A DNA stretch of 14,426 nt from a bacterium (GTDB lineage: Bacteria; Auribacterota; Auribacteria; Auribacterales; Auribacteraceae), in the NCBI GenBank assembly GCA_021161885.1, contig JAGGZS010000055.1, forward strand, positions 1 through 14,426. Direction: 5' to 3'. Position numbers and translations under genes: made by a program. Each line of letters opens with the position of its first letter. Position 1 is the stretch's first letter. The notes below the pieces were generated by a model that had not been told where the DNA came from, ran no database searches, and was given only the letters and a program-made list of their open reading frames with translations. Positions 1-9,000 of the stretch are shown here, in pieces.

Positions 1-243
1 CATTATGGATTTAAGAAAAAAAACGCTTGCTTTATTTTTATACTGCATATCTGTATCTGGAAAATGTTCACCTATATCGCCTAATCCCGCCGCTCCAAGC
101 AATGCGTCGCAAACAGCGTGAAGCAACACATCCGCATCGGAATGCCCTTTCAAACCCGGAGAGTTAGGTATCTTAACACCGCCGAGATACAAATCTTTTT
201 TTTCATCAAACGGATGAACATCACAGCCAAACCCTATTCGCAA
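1..243 (-). CDS. ispF: 2-C-methyl-D-erythritol 2,4-cyclodiphosphate synthase, N-terminal part (cut by window edge)
   Basis: IspF converts 4-diphosphocytidyl-2-C-methyl-D-erythritol 2-phosphate to the 2,4-cyclodiphosphate, releasing CMP, in the cytoplasmic MEP pathway of isoprenoid synthesis. The visible 81 codons begin LRIGFGCDVHPF, matching the family's opening RIGxGxDVHxF. The divalent-metal ligands are present as D8, H10 and H42. The GHSDADVLLHA block (residues 33-43) and the GDIGEHFPDTD block (55-65) are intact. The start is a TTG at 243-241: reading upstream in this frame gives only three sense codons before an in-frame TGA, and a GAGGG ribosome-binding site sits six bases before the TTG. 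The start lies inside the 3' end of ispD (10-base overlap), so translation is probably coupled to ispD. The gene continues past the left edge; about half of the usual ~160 residues are visible. Identification is very secure. Confidence 0.97.
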   Translation of the reverse strand, partial: MRIGFGCDVHPFDEKKDLYLGGVKIPNSPGLKGHSDADVLLHAVCDALLGAAGLGDIGEHFPDTDMQYKNKASVFFLKSIM

Positions 244-941
244 CTTAAACCCTCACTTTTTAAAATAATTTCATTGGCTAAAACAATGTCTAACGGTCTT
301 GTTATCTTTATATTTTCTTTATTGCCCTCAATAATTTTTACGGGGTTACCCAATAATTCTACAGCCATTGCGTCATCAGTTATATCAATATTTCCTGCAT
401 GGACTTTTTTATACGCCTCATAAATCAGGTCAAAACAAAATCCTTGAGGAGTTTGAATTTCCCATAACATCCTGCGCGGCAAAGTCTCTTGGATAAAACC
501 GTTTTCATCGCACTTTTTAATAGTACAAACTACTTTCATTCCGGGTATTACGCCAGAACAAATTCTAAGCTCCGATAAAATACGCCCTATCAATTCAGAT
601 GAAAAAAAAGGTCTTACTCCATCATGGATTAAAACATAATTCGGATTAATATCTGCCAGATAATTCAGCCCATTCATTACAGAATCCTGACGGCGTCGCC
701 CCCCCGGGACAATATTGATTACTTTTTTTATATTAAATTTTTCAATTACCTGTATTCTGCAATACTGTATATCTTTTTCAGGCACAACAAGAATAAGCCC
801 ATCTATGTTATCAATGTTTGACAACCGCACAAGGGTATGAGCTAAAATAGACTTATCATCTAATGGCAAAAACTGTTTAGCTTTTTTACCCCCCATTCGC
901 TTGCCTGAACCAGCCGCGACAACAACCACTATACAATCCAT
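234..941 (-). CDS. ispD: 2-C-methyl-D-erythritol 4-phosphate cytidylyltransferase
   Basis: IspD transfers CMP from CTP to 2-C-methyl-D-erythritol 4-phosphate, the third step of the MEP pathway, in the cytoplasm. The 235-residue product has the usual family length. Visible motifs are the nucleotide-binding loop AAGSGKRM (residues 9-16; R15 matches E. coli R20), K22 in KAKQF (E. coli K27), GGRRRQDSV (80-88), IHDGVRPF (105-112), the TPQGF segment (164-168), TDDAMAVE (188-195), and IKITRPLD (211-218; K212 matches E. coli K213). I chose the ATG at 941 because it places the first beta strand and glycine loop directly at the N-terminus, as in the family. An in-frame TTG at 992 would add 17 hydrophobic and unconserved residues. 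The ribosome-binding site is weak (GCGGG, nine bases upstream). The stop overlaps the ispF start by ten bases, giving an ispD-ispF unit. Confidence 0.97.
   Translation of the reverse strand: MDCIVVVVAAGSGKRMGGKKAKQFLPLDDKSILAHTLVRLSNIDNIDGLILVVPEKDIQYCRIQVIEKFNIKKVINIVPGGRRRQDSVMNGLNYLADINPNYVLIHDGVRPFFSSELIGRILSELRICSGVIPGMKVVCTIKKCDENGFIQETLPRRMLWEIQTPQGFCFDLIYEAYKKVHAGNIDITDDAMAVELLGNPVKIIEGNKENIKITRPLDIVLANEIILKSEGLSCE
250..254 (-). promoter_or_regulatory. ribosome-binding site that fixes the ispF TTG start
   Basis: GAGGG on the minus strand, inside the last codons of ispD, lies six bases before the TTG at 243-241. An in-frame TGA at 255-253 rules out any earlier ispF start. The site supports a non-ATG start coupled to termination of ispD. 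Confidence 0.7.
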
Positions 942-964
942 ACAATATTTCCCGCTTATCCTGC

Positions 965-992
965 TTAATAAATAAAAATTGAATAATAACAA
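965..992 (-). promoter_or_regulatory. possible promoter for ispD-ispF
   Basis: On the minus strand, a -35-like TTGTTA (992-987) and a -10-like TATTAA (970-965) are separated by 16 bases, between the upstream terminator and the ispD ATG. Each box matches consensus at four of six positions. The region is very AT-rich, so chance matches are likely. The logic of a promoter here (ispD follows a strong terminator) is stronger than the boxes themselves. Confidence 0.25.
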
Positions 993-1014
993 ATAAATTA
1001 AATCTTATCCAGCC

Positions 1015-1059
1015 AAAAAAAATTAAACCGGAAAATTCAGGCACTTTCCGGTTTAATTT
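1015..1059 (-). terminator. rho-independent terminator after the exported-protein gene
   Basis: A perfect 14-base-pair inverted repeat, AATTAAACCGGAAA (1021-1034) with its complement at 1045-1058, encloses a 10-base loop; one more A-T pair extends it to 1020/1059. On the minus strand the stem is followed by an unbroken run of Ts through 1015. It lies 27 bases past the stop of the exported-protein gene and before ispD, so it separates the two transcription units. Confidence 0.87.
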
Positions 1060-1085
1060 ACAAACTATATTTATTATATAAAAAA

Positions 1086-1508
1086 TTATTCTTTTGAGTC
1101 TTTGGATTTTTCTTTCAGCGCGTAAATAACACCTTCGTTCCCATCTACCCTGCGAAAAATACCCCCAATAAACCTGCCGTCATAAGATAAACTCAAAGAG
1201 GATCGATACACATCTTTTAGATAGGAAAAGGTCATTTCAATCCGATTTTGCCGAACAAGACCGCTTACCCTGCCTACTTGTTTTTTCGAATCGTCAAAAG
1301 TTTTGCCGTCAATCCTGCCTGTTGCGAGGTCTTGTGTAATATTTATCATATGTTCCTGTTCAAACCCTTTCGCGGGGCCTTTTACAACTTTAACGGTTAA
1401 AATCCATGTTCCGTCAAGAGTGTCATCGGCACATAATTCAGGTAAAGAAATAGAATTAATCATAAAAAACGATAAAAGAAGTAACCCACAAAAAATATTT
1501 CGTTTCAT
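1086..1508 (-). CDS. small exported protein of unknown function, predicted beta-rich
   Basis: I do not recognise a named family. The 140-residue product starts with a classic Sec signal peptide: MKRN, then a hydrophobic core at about residues 5-22, and a likely signal peptidase I cut after LCA (residue 27). The residues before C26 (P-E-L) do not make a lipobox, so a lipoprotein is unlikely. The mature ~113 residues begin with LDGTW and alternate short hydrophobic and polar stretches with many Gly turns (TGRIDGK, GRVSGLV, SYDGRFIGGIF). This pattern is typical of a small antiparallel beta-barrel of the lipocalin or avidin type; that fold is inference from pattern only. The C-terminus is a charged tail rich in K, E, S and D. 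The ATG at 1508 is preceded by a strong AAGGAGG four bases away. The gene lies 35 bases after the GalT-like gene with no visible terminator between, so they are probably co-transcribed. Confidence 0.85.
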   Translation of the reverse strand: MKRNIFCGLLLLSFFMINSISLPELCADDTLDGTWILTVKVVKGPAKGFEQEHMINITQDLATGRIDGKTFDDSKKQVGRVSGLVRQNRIEMTFSYLKDVYRSSLSLSYDGRFIGGIFRRVDGNEGVIYALKEKSKDSKE

Positions 1509-1543
1509 AACGCCTCCTTAGAATTAAAAATTTATACGAAAAA

Positions 1544-2872
1544 TTAATGCTGCATACCTTTTATATAGTTTAGACAGTTCGGCTCGCACGGACATTCAAA
1601 AGCAATTGGAAATTTCTCAATTTTATTTTTATTTTTCAATTCAAATAACCGCGGCACCATTTTATCTCTCAGGTCTTCAGGGCTTATTGGGTTGACATAA
1701 ATCTTTGTTCCGCCCTCAAACCCTGCCGGATTAACCGTACGCAGTTTGATAAGAATATGCCATGGGATATTTCCTATAGCATCAATTGGGCTGTAATACC
1801 ATTCCTCGTTACATGGAATCTGGCTTCCCATAGCCGCATGGCAAGCGTGAACCAAATCGCTCATAGCCCTAATCTCCTTCTTGGAATGATCCTGAGGCAT
1901 AGAGTTTTCACTTTTTGAATATATCGCGATAGACGGATAACGGTGCCCTATTTCCACAAATGCGATAGCAAGATCGTTTTCAGCAAAAACAAGGTTATGA
2001 TAACTGGCAAAATTCACTGCTTTTTCATTATATAAATTTTTATTTTTACGAAAAAGATTCATTTCACGCTCAATCGCCACACCCCATTCATCAATAGCTA
2101 CAAGTTGTTTATGCAGATGGTCAAAGGAAGCGCCCGCCTCCGCCTTCCAGTTTTGGAACACGCTTATGTAACGGACATATCTATTATTGGCGAAAATATC
2201 TTTCATCGCCTCAATAGTAAATAAAAAATAGTGATAATGGTCATCAGTCGTCAATTCTCCTGACGAACATAATTGCACATCGTAAAGAGCTTTCGGCTTA
2301 TAATGTCGTTTAGCCACGATAAGTTCGTGTGCCCCGCCAAAAAACGGGTCTGCCATTAACAATTTTTCTTCAAGGGATATTTTATTAATCTGCGCATCGG
2401 TTTTTCCCGATATTTTAAGTTTTAAATTGATAATATTAAGTATATGCTCAATACCGCCTGAAGTGGATAAATAATCATTTTTATGGTTAAGCGCTTCTTT
2501 ATAAAGCTGGAATTTATAATTTTTTACCCAATAATCATAAGTTACTATTTCAAATAAATTAGGCACTCTGCGAAATTCCGCTGTTGTATCGAACAATTGC
2601 TCAGCCTGTAAATTTTTAAGCGTTACGTATTTGCCGTCAATTTTAACTAGTCTTGATTTTTCAGGCGGGGTATTAAGATATTTTTTTTCACAGAAGTTAC
2701 AATAAGACTCCGGTTTTTGTTTGGTAATTTTTTTAGCATGTTTAGGAATAGCGTTTGTAATGGGTTTATTTCCTCTGCCCGGTACTGTCCATACTTCCGT
2801 TCCTGTAAACGGATTTACCTGTTTAATTGTTCCGTCAGGCATTTTATAATAATTCTGGAACAAATCACTCAT
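1544..2872 (-). CDS. GalT/HIT-superfamily nucleotidyltransferase-like protein (DUF4921-like)
   Basis: The 442-residue product resembles the galactose-1-phosphate uridylyltransferase branch of the HIT superfamily, and I believe the DUF4921 group. Visible motifs are YCNFC (C58, C61) followed by TPPE (68-71), as at the zinc site of GalT; GAHELIVAKRH (180-190), matching the GalT GxHEVIVxxxxH segment; and DHLHKQL (251-257), giving HxHxQ with H252 as probable zinc ligand, H254 as probable nucleophile and Q256. A later NIPWHILIKLR (368-378) resembles the second GalT half. Members transfer a nucleotide monophosphate through a histidine intermediate, usually between a nucleotide sugar and a sugar phosphate; the substrate here is unknown. 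Unusual is a C-terminal cysteine cluster, ECPCEPNC (C427, C429, C433), which may bind a second metal. The ATG at 2872 follows a strong GGAGGTG ribosome-binding site. The small exported gene follows 35 bases downstream. Confidence 0.85.
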   Translation of the reverse strand: MSDLFQNYYKMPDGTIKQVNPFTGTEVWTVPGRGNKPITNAIPKHAKKITKQKPESYCNFCEKKYLNTPPEKSRLVKIDGKYVTLKNLQAEQLFDTTAEFRRVPNLFEIVTYDYWVKNYKFQLYKEALNHKNDYLSTSGGIEHILNIINLKLKISGKTDAQINKISLEEKLLMADPFFGGAHELIVAKRHYKPKALYDVQLCSSGELTTDDHYHYFLFTIEAMKDIFANNRYVRYISVFQNWKAEAGASFDHLHKQLVAIDEWGVAIEREMNLFRKNKNLYNEKAVNFASYHNLVFAENDLAIAFVEIGHRYPSIAIYSKSENSMPQDHSKKEIRAMSDLVHACHAAMGSQIPCNEEWYYSPIDAIGNIPWHILIKLRTVNPAGFEGGTKIYVNPISPEDLRDKMVPRLFELKNKNKIEKFPIAFECPCEPNCLNYIKGMQH

Positions 2873-2905
2873 AGCTTCACCTCCATTAATTATAAACTTT
2901 TGCCC

Positions 2906-2933
2906 ATTATATATTAATTCACATTATGTACAA
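2906..2933 (-). promoter_or_regulatory. possible promoter for the GalT-like / exported-protein operon
   Basis: On the minus strand, a consensus TATAAT (2911-2906) lies 16 bases after TTGTAC (2933-2928), which matches the -35 box at TTG. The implied start of transcription is near 2899, leaving a short leader with the GGAGGTG ribosome-binding site. The region is AT-rich, and two other TATAAT matches occur nearby, so the choice is provisional. Confidence 0.4.
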
Positions 2934-3007
2934 TACAAAAAATTTCATTATACTGATAAATTATTGCACTAGCTGAAAAAATATCCTTTATTTAAACCAA
3001 CTAATAT

Positions 3008-3044
3008 AAAAAGGGATATAGTTGCTGCATCGGCAATAACTATA
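3008..3044 (-). terminator. possible rho-independent terminator after the giant gene
   Basis: On the minus strand, 31 bases after the giant gene's stop, a hairpin can form: an outer five-base-pair stem TATAG/CTATA (3044-3040 with 3021-3017), a three-base bulge, and an inner stem TTGC/GCAA (3036-3033 with 3025-3022) around a seven-base loop. A run of five Ts (3012-3008) follows after TCCC. The stem is short and mostly AT, so this is much weaker than the terminator at 1015-1059. Confidence 0.4.
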
Positions 3045-3075
3045 ATTTATGTTAAGAATTGATATATTTTTCGCA

Positions 3076-6000
3076 TTACGCAAATTCTTCCGCCATTTTC
3101 ATCTTCTCGTATTCACGTAAATAGGCATTGCTTATTTTTTGTTTAGGAGGCTGGAGAACAAGGCTGAACATTGATTTAGGCAATAATTCGCCGAGCAAGG
3201 CGTTTGAACCGAGTATCTTAATTAAACTCGCATCAAAAGCCTCTTTGAATAGTTTAATATTAAAGTTTTCATTTATGATATTAGCTTTTTGCATTTGTTC
3301 TAATATATACGCTATTAATGATTCATAAAACATATCCTGAAGTTCGGTATCTGTCAGGTTAATCCCGAATATTTCTTTAAGGCGTTTCATAAATTGCGGA
3401 TTTTTAAATAGGTCTTTGTTAAAGGAGCCTTTAAAATCAACTGTTAATTTTTCTATTTCAGCTTTTTTAGGGGCTTGCGTCATAAATGATAACACCTTAG
3501 TAGTTAGCGGCAAACTCTCAAAATTATCCATAGACCCTCTTACAATAAGGTTCAATGCGCCGACAAGAGTCTGAGCGAACACTTCGCCGGACTCGGTTTT
3601 TTCAAATGCCGCATCGGGATTGATTTCCATTATCTGTATACCTTCTTTTGCCGCGGCTTTCTGCGCATCAATGTTGCCGGGACCTGTAATAAACTTAAGG
3701 TTCTCGTTATCTACCACATAATTATTTCTTATAATTTCAATAAGGTCAGATAGAGATTTATTGCCTGTTCCAAGGTCTTTAGCGAATATATCAACTTGGA
3801 CTTCACTTATTCTTAAAGCCGAAAGTTGAGCCGACACATGAGAAGAATCGTATTTATCCGATACAATAACAAACTTAACATCCTTGCCTTTTATTCCGGC
3901 GGTTTCTTCAAGAAAAGCCATGGTTTCTTTCAAGAGAAAGTTTGACTCGTTGACGCTGATTTTACCTGAACTTGTAAGCGCGTCGAAATTAATCACAAAA
4001 ACATACTGATTATCTTGTTTCTGCCGGCTGACATAAGGTCTTATATCCTCAAAAAGAAAACCTCTTATAACAGCTTTTGAATCTTCCGGCAAAGACCCGA
4101 TATCAAAAATATTATTGCCTAATTTTGCTTGAAAAAGCTGTGAAAGCACAACTCGTTTATCAGTTGATGTTTCCTGATTTCTTACCTTATTGAACTGAGG
4201 TATTTTGCGTTCTAAAAACGCGGTCAGCTCGTCTCTGACGTTTTTGTACGCATTTTCAAAAAGCGCTTTATGCTGGTCAGACATAGGCGCGTCAATATAA
4301 ATATGCAGCATATAATCAATTAAGGCATCCCTGATTTCATCTGCGGAGCGTATATTCTTTTCATTAAAAAACGCGAATGTATTGGGAAACAAAACTTTAT
4401 CAGCCATGCTCGCCTCTAAAGCCTGGTCAAAAAGAACGGAGAACAAACCTTTAAGCCGATCCCTATATAAAATATCCTTCACGTTTTTACCGGTTAAAGT
4501 GCTTATTTCATTAAGTACACGTTCAAGAACAGGATCGGTTTTAAGCCGGTTTTGCACAATATCTATAGTAATATTTTTACCGACCTGTTCCAATAAAGCC
4601 TTAACTTTATCCTGCAAAGCGGCTTGTAAATTATCGGTTATACTTTTAATAGCGGCGTCGCCAAAGGGTATCGCTGTATCGGAAACAAAAGCGGATTGCG
4701 CAGGTTCTTTTTTAGAATATTTTCTTTCATAAGCCCTGATTCTTGTTTTTAAAGATTCTATAGCTCGTGAATACTGTACGTCGTCTACGTTTCCAGTACT
4801 TAAATATCCCGAAGAAAAAATTTCATCAAGCATATTTATAAACAAATCAAGCCTATTTTTATTAAACTTGACTTGACTGAAAAACTTTTCGGCGATACCT
4901 TGTTTTTCATCATCAGATAAATCGCTAATCGCGACTATTGGGTTAGAGAACATTTCTTTCAAACAAATCTGCATTAAATATATTTCTCTATCATCGCTAT
5001 TTCGGATCAACTCTTCCACAGCCGTTTGTTCGTCTATAACGGATGATTCCATTTGTATTTGAGCGTTTTTTCGGATTATTTTGTCAATAAGGTCGTCAAG
5101 GACAATAAATTCCGACTGTAAATCATCGATAGTTTCGTCTTTTATTTTCCTGTCCCCGTCAAATTCAAGTCCAAAACTTAAAAATTTCTCATTAAGTATA
5201 TTGAATTTCGCTGTTAACTCATCTAAAAACTCTGTCAGTTCCAGTTTATACTGCGTATTTGCTTCATCGTTGAGAAGTATCCCGAAAATTTCAGTAGTTT
5301 TATCGAACATAATTCGTATTGCCTTAATATACTCGACATCAGCACGTTTAGTATCTTCATTCATTAACCTCGTTAATATACGCTGATTTAAAAATACTCT
5401 TGTTATAAACTGGATACCTTCAAGATTTAAAAGATGCGGATTAACACGGCGGCGATATTTAATGGAATCCATAAATTCTTTAACCATAGCCGCTGCCGCG
5501 GTATCGCGTTTGCGGAACGCCATAAAGCCGGCGCTTTTTTCTACATTACCAAACAATTCCTCAATATATTCATCCGCAGTCATTTCATGAATTTTTCTTT
5601 TATATCCGTCCATTAAAGAAAGGTAACGGCTGGGAAAAAGCAATTGTTTTTCAGGTAATTTTACCATATCAGACGCCTGCTGAAGAAACTCTTCCACATT
5701 TTCTATCCCGCTATATTCCAATGCTTTTTGAAGGAACGGCATATCAGAAGGATTTGACGGGTCAAGTTGAGGTATCATATAAGCCTTATTATCGCTATCT
5801 ACGTATAGTTTCAGGTTTAACGACGGTATGGCCCTCATAATTTTTTGAGCTTGAGCGGGAGATACAGTGCCCAAATCGACTCCATGAATTTTCATTACCG
5901 CTTCAGCAATAGTTTGGCGCTGTTCTTGTTTGCCGATTTCGTTTTCATCGAGCCAATCTTTAATTACCTGTTTTTTGGAATCCATTCTGCCCAATAAATC

Positions 6001-9000
6001 GTGCATTAGCGCAACATCTGATGAAGAAAGGCTAAATGGATTTTTCACTCCAAGCTCTCTTAACTCTGTAATTTGAGCTGGTGTAAACAGGTTTTCCTCA
6101 TCCATTTGCAGTTCCTGAGTTTTGCGGTCAAGTGTAAGGCCGCTCATTTCTTTTAACCTATCTGAATATAGTTCATAAACAGCGGCTAATGTTACAGGTT
6201 GTGATACATCCTTTACAAAAAATCCTTTCACTTGATTTACCAACTGCGGACAAAACTGTTGAAACACGGCTAATGTCTGTTCGACGTTCCCCTTGTTCTG
6301 CTCTATCATCTGTACAATTACCGGAGCCATCTGCGCGCCAAGCTGCGGTCCTAAATATGCTTGTAAATTTGCTGTCATTTTAGCCCTTAACGGCGCTAAT
6401 TCCGCCGGACTGGCTCCCTGAAGAACTTTTAGCAGATACTGAAAAGTATCTTTTGCCTGAACTGCTTTTTTGTACTCATTATAAAATTCATTTTTAAACT
6501 GTTTATCTGTTATTGAGTTCCATAAATGAAGCCAATTACTTAATTTACTTGGGTTTTTCAGAGCCTCAGGGGTGGTAAGTTCCACGTTTTCAGCGGGTTT
6601 GGTTTCAAGTCGTTTGCGCTCATTTTTCTCTTGCGCATCAAAATCCAGCAAAGCCTCGGCAAAAATATCCTGAACAAGGTTTGTCCTATTTTTTATAATA
6701 TTGTTAAAAGTTTCTAAATCCTTAACATTTTCAAGAATTTTAAATTCTTTAAGTCTTTCCTTTAAACGGGCAAGATGCGCCAACTGCACAGCCGATAACT
6801 CGGATAATTTGCTTTCTAATACGCCTATTTCATTTTGGGTATTTTCTATTAAAACACCTATTTTTATTTTATAGGCCGCAACGTCTTTTTGGTTCAATAA
6901 TTCTACCAAAGGAGCGTAATAAGCCGGTACGGCTGCTTTACCTATCACAAGCCGGTAATTATCCGCGTTAAAAATCGATTTCGATGTAACCGTCTCTAAT
7001 ATATCCTCAAAAGGTTTCAGCTGTTCTTCACCTGCGCCCTCTGCTTTAAGAGATTCTATCTTTTGGTTAATTAAAGATTCTATGGAAGATTGAATATCAG
7101 ATACAAACAATTCATTTAATTTAGTTCTCTGCTCTTGCGCCATAGTATCAAGCTTCAGCAAATTCAAAATTTTGATATGCAGATTTTCTTTTATTTCAGA
7201 CTTTTCACTGTCTCTCCAGCCGGCTATTTCTTTAGCATCGGTAATATTAATCCCAAATTCTTCGGCAAGCGAAGACGCTATTTGATCGGTGGATAATTTT
7301 TTGTCCTTAAACAGACCGCCAATTCGCCGGGCAATTGAGGTTTCCATCATTTCAAGAGCTTTTTCTTGTCCATAGGTAAACATATTATTAAACAAGGCAA
7401 GCTGTAAATCCGTTAATCCGGTAACCACAATATGATCGCCTATTAACGATACTTTAGCGGCTGGATTGATTAACTGCACAAATTGAATTAAGCTGTCCAT
7501 CTTTAATTTATTAAGTTCATTTCCAAGAAAACCTGAATGGTCAATCTGATCCATATCCATATTATCGCGCACTATAGCGACGACCGGAGCCTGCGCTTTA
7601 ATTTTTCCTTCCATATCAACCCAGCTTACATCAAGAGCTATTTCAACAATTCCCTCTAAAAGTGAATTACCGGAAACAGAATGAAAATCAAATAACGTTG
7701 AATTAACCTGATCCTGTAACTGCATTAATGTATTCACGGAACTTGCTTTGTGCTGATCGGATATATTCTGGGCAATTAGATCGCTGACAAAGACATTTAA
7801 TAAAGCTATTGTCTGTAAAACTTCGGATACAAATTCATCGGACAAAGAATTTTCTTCAGCTGATAACTGCCAACTCAACAATTCTGAAAAGATATTCTCA
7901 ATAAACTGGGGATTATCGGAAATAGATTTATTTTTGACTGCATCCTGTAACCGTTTAAGAACAAATACAGCCTGTTGTTCATCTTCAGGGGAAATAGGGC
8001 GCGACTGAGTCATAAAATCAATATTATCGCTTTGTTTAAGAGCCAGTTCAAGCCGTTTAAGCTCGGCTGCATCAGCGTGTTCAGGAAACGATTTGATTAT
8101 TTGCGAATAAATCGCATCCGCGGCTTCTATGTCATCTAACTGCTCCATAAATTGGGCTTTCATCATGAGAACATCCACATAATACGGATTAGATTTTTTA
8201 AATTTATCAAACGCTTTAATTAATTCCGATTTATCCGACTCTTCTTTGGAATTTTTCTTTTGTTCGACAAGAACTTTTAAGTTAAAGAAATCATATTTTG
8301 CCTGCAGTTCATTGCGAAGGTCTTTATCTTTTAAAACAGAAATTCTATCTTTTAAACCATCAAGAAGTTCCTGAATTTTATCTGGCTGAACATAAGACTG
8401 ATCAAAAAGGTATTCAGCCTGACGCATAGACAACACAGTTATAAGATATTTATCATCAGCCTCTTTAGCTAACGCCAAAGCCCTCTCATTAATTTGCATT
8501 GCTGAAGATTTATAATAATCGGATGATTCCTTAGCGCCGGCAATATTAGCGTTACGGAGCCGTTCAAGTTCGACAACGCCCCAGCCTTCAACAAATATGT
8601 CGTCTATAGAATCAATCGGCGCCTGTGCACGCTGTTTAATTACAGCATCTGCTTTATCAAGGGCATCCTGTCGTGAATTAACTACTCTCGCGGATATTAA
8701 AGCGTCCACAAGCTCATCTTTGGTTAAATTATTAATATCTGCAAGCACAGCAATTTCAGACATCTTGCCCATCATAATAGATAAAGAAGCAAGTATTTCA
8801 TAATCATAAGGTTGAATCATAGCTCCTATTTTAAGCAGTGTTATTGCCGTCTGCAGTTTATTTTGTAAAACTTTACCGGAATATTTGCCTCCATCTATTG
8901 CCTTTTCAATATCCATTGCCTGACGTTTTAAATCGGATAAAAGGTTAACAGAACTACTTGTTTTAGAGTAAGAATCCAGTAAAATCCGAGTAATTATATT

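Noticed and set aside
118..423. Plus-strand ORF of 101 codons overlapping ispF and ispD
   Set aside because: It lies entirely antisense to two securely identified genes and has no recognisable product.
939..992. TTG at 992 as the ispD start, adding 17 residues
   Set aside because: The extra residues are not part of the IspD fold; the ATG at 941 places the first strand and glycine loop at the N-terminus as in the family.
1427..1508. Lipoprotein signal in the small exported protein (cysteine at residue 26)
   Set aside because: The residues before the cysteine are P-E-L, which do not fit a lipobox; a signal peptidase I site after LCA fits better.
2889..2894. TATAAT directly before the ribosome-binding site of the GalT-like gene
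   Set aside because: It would place the transcription start within or past the ribosome-binding site. The copy at 2906-2911 is better placed; another at 2947-2952 lacks a -35 box.
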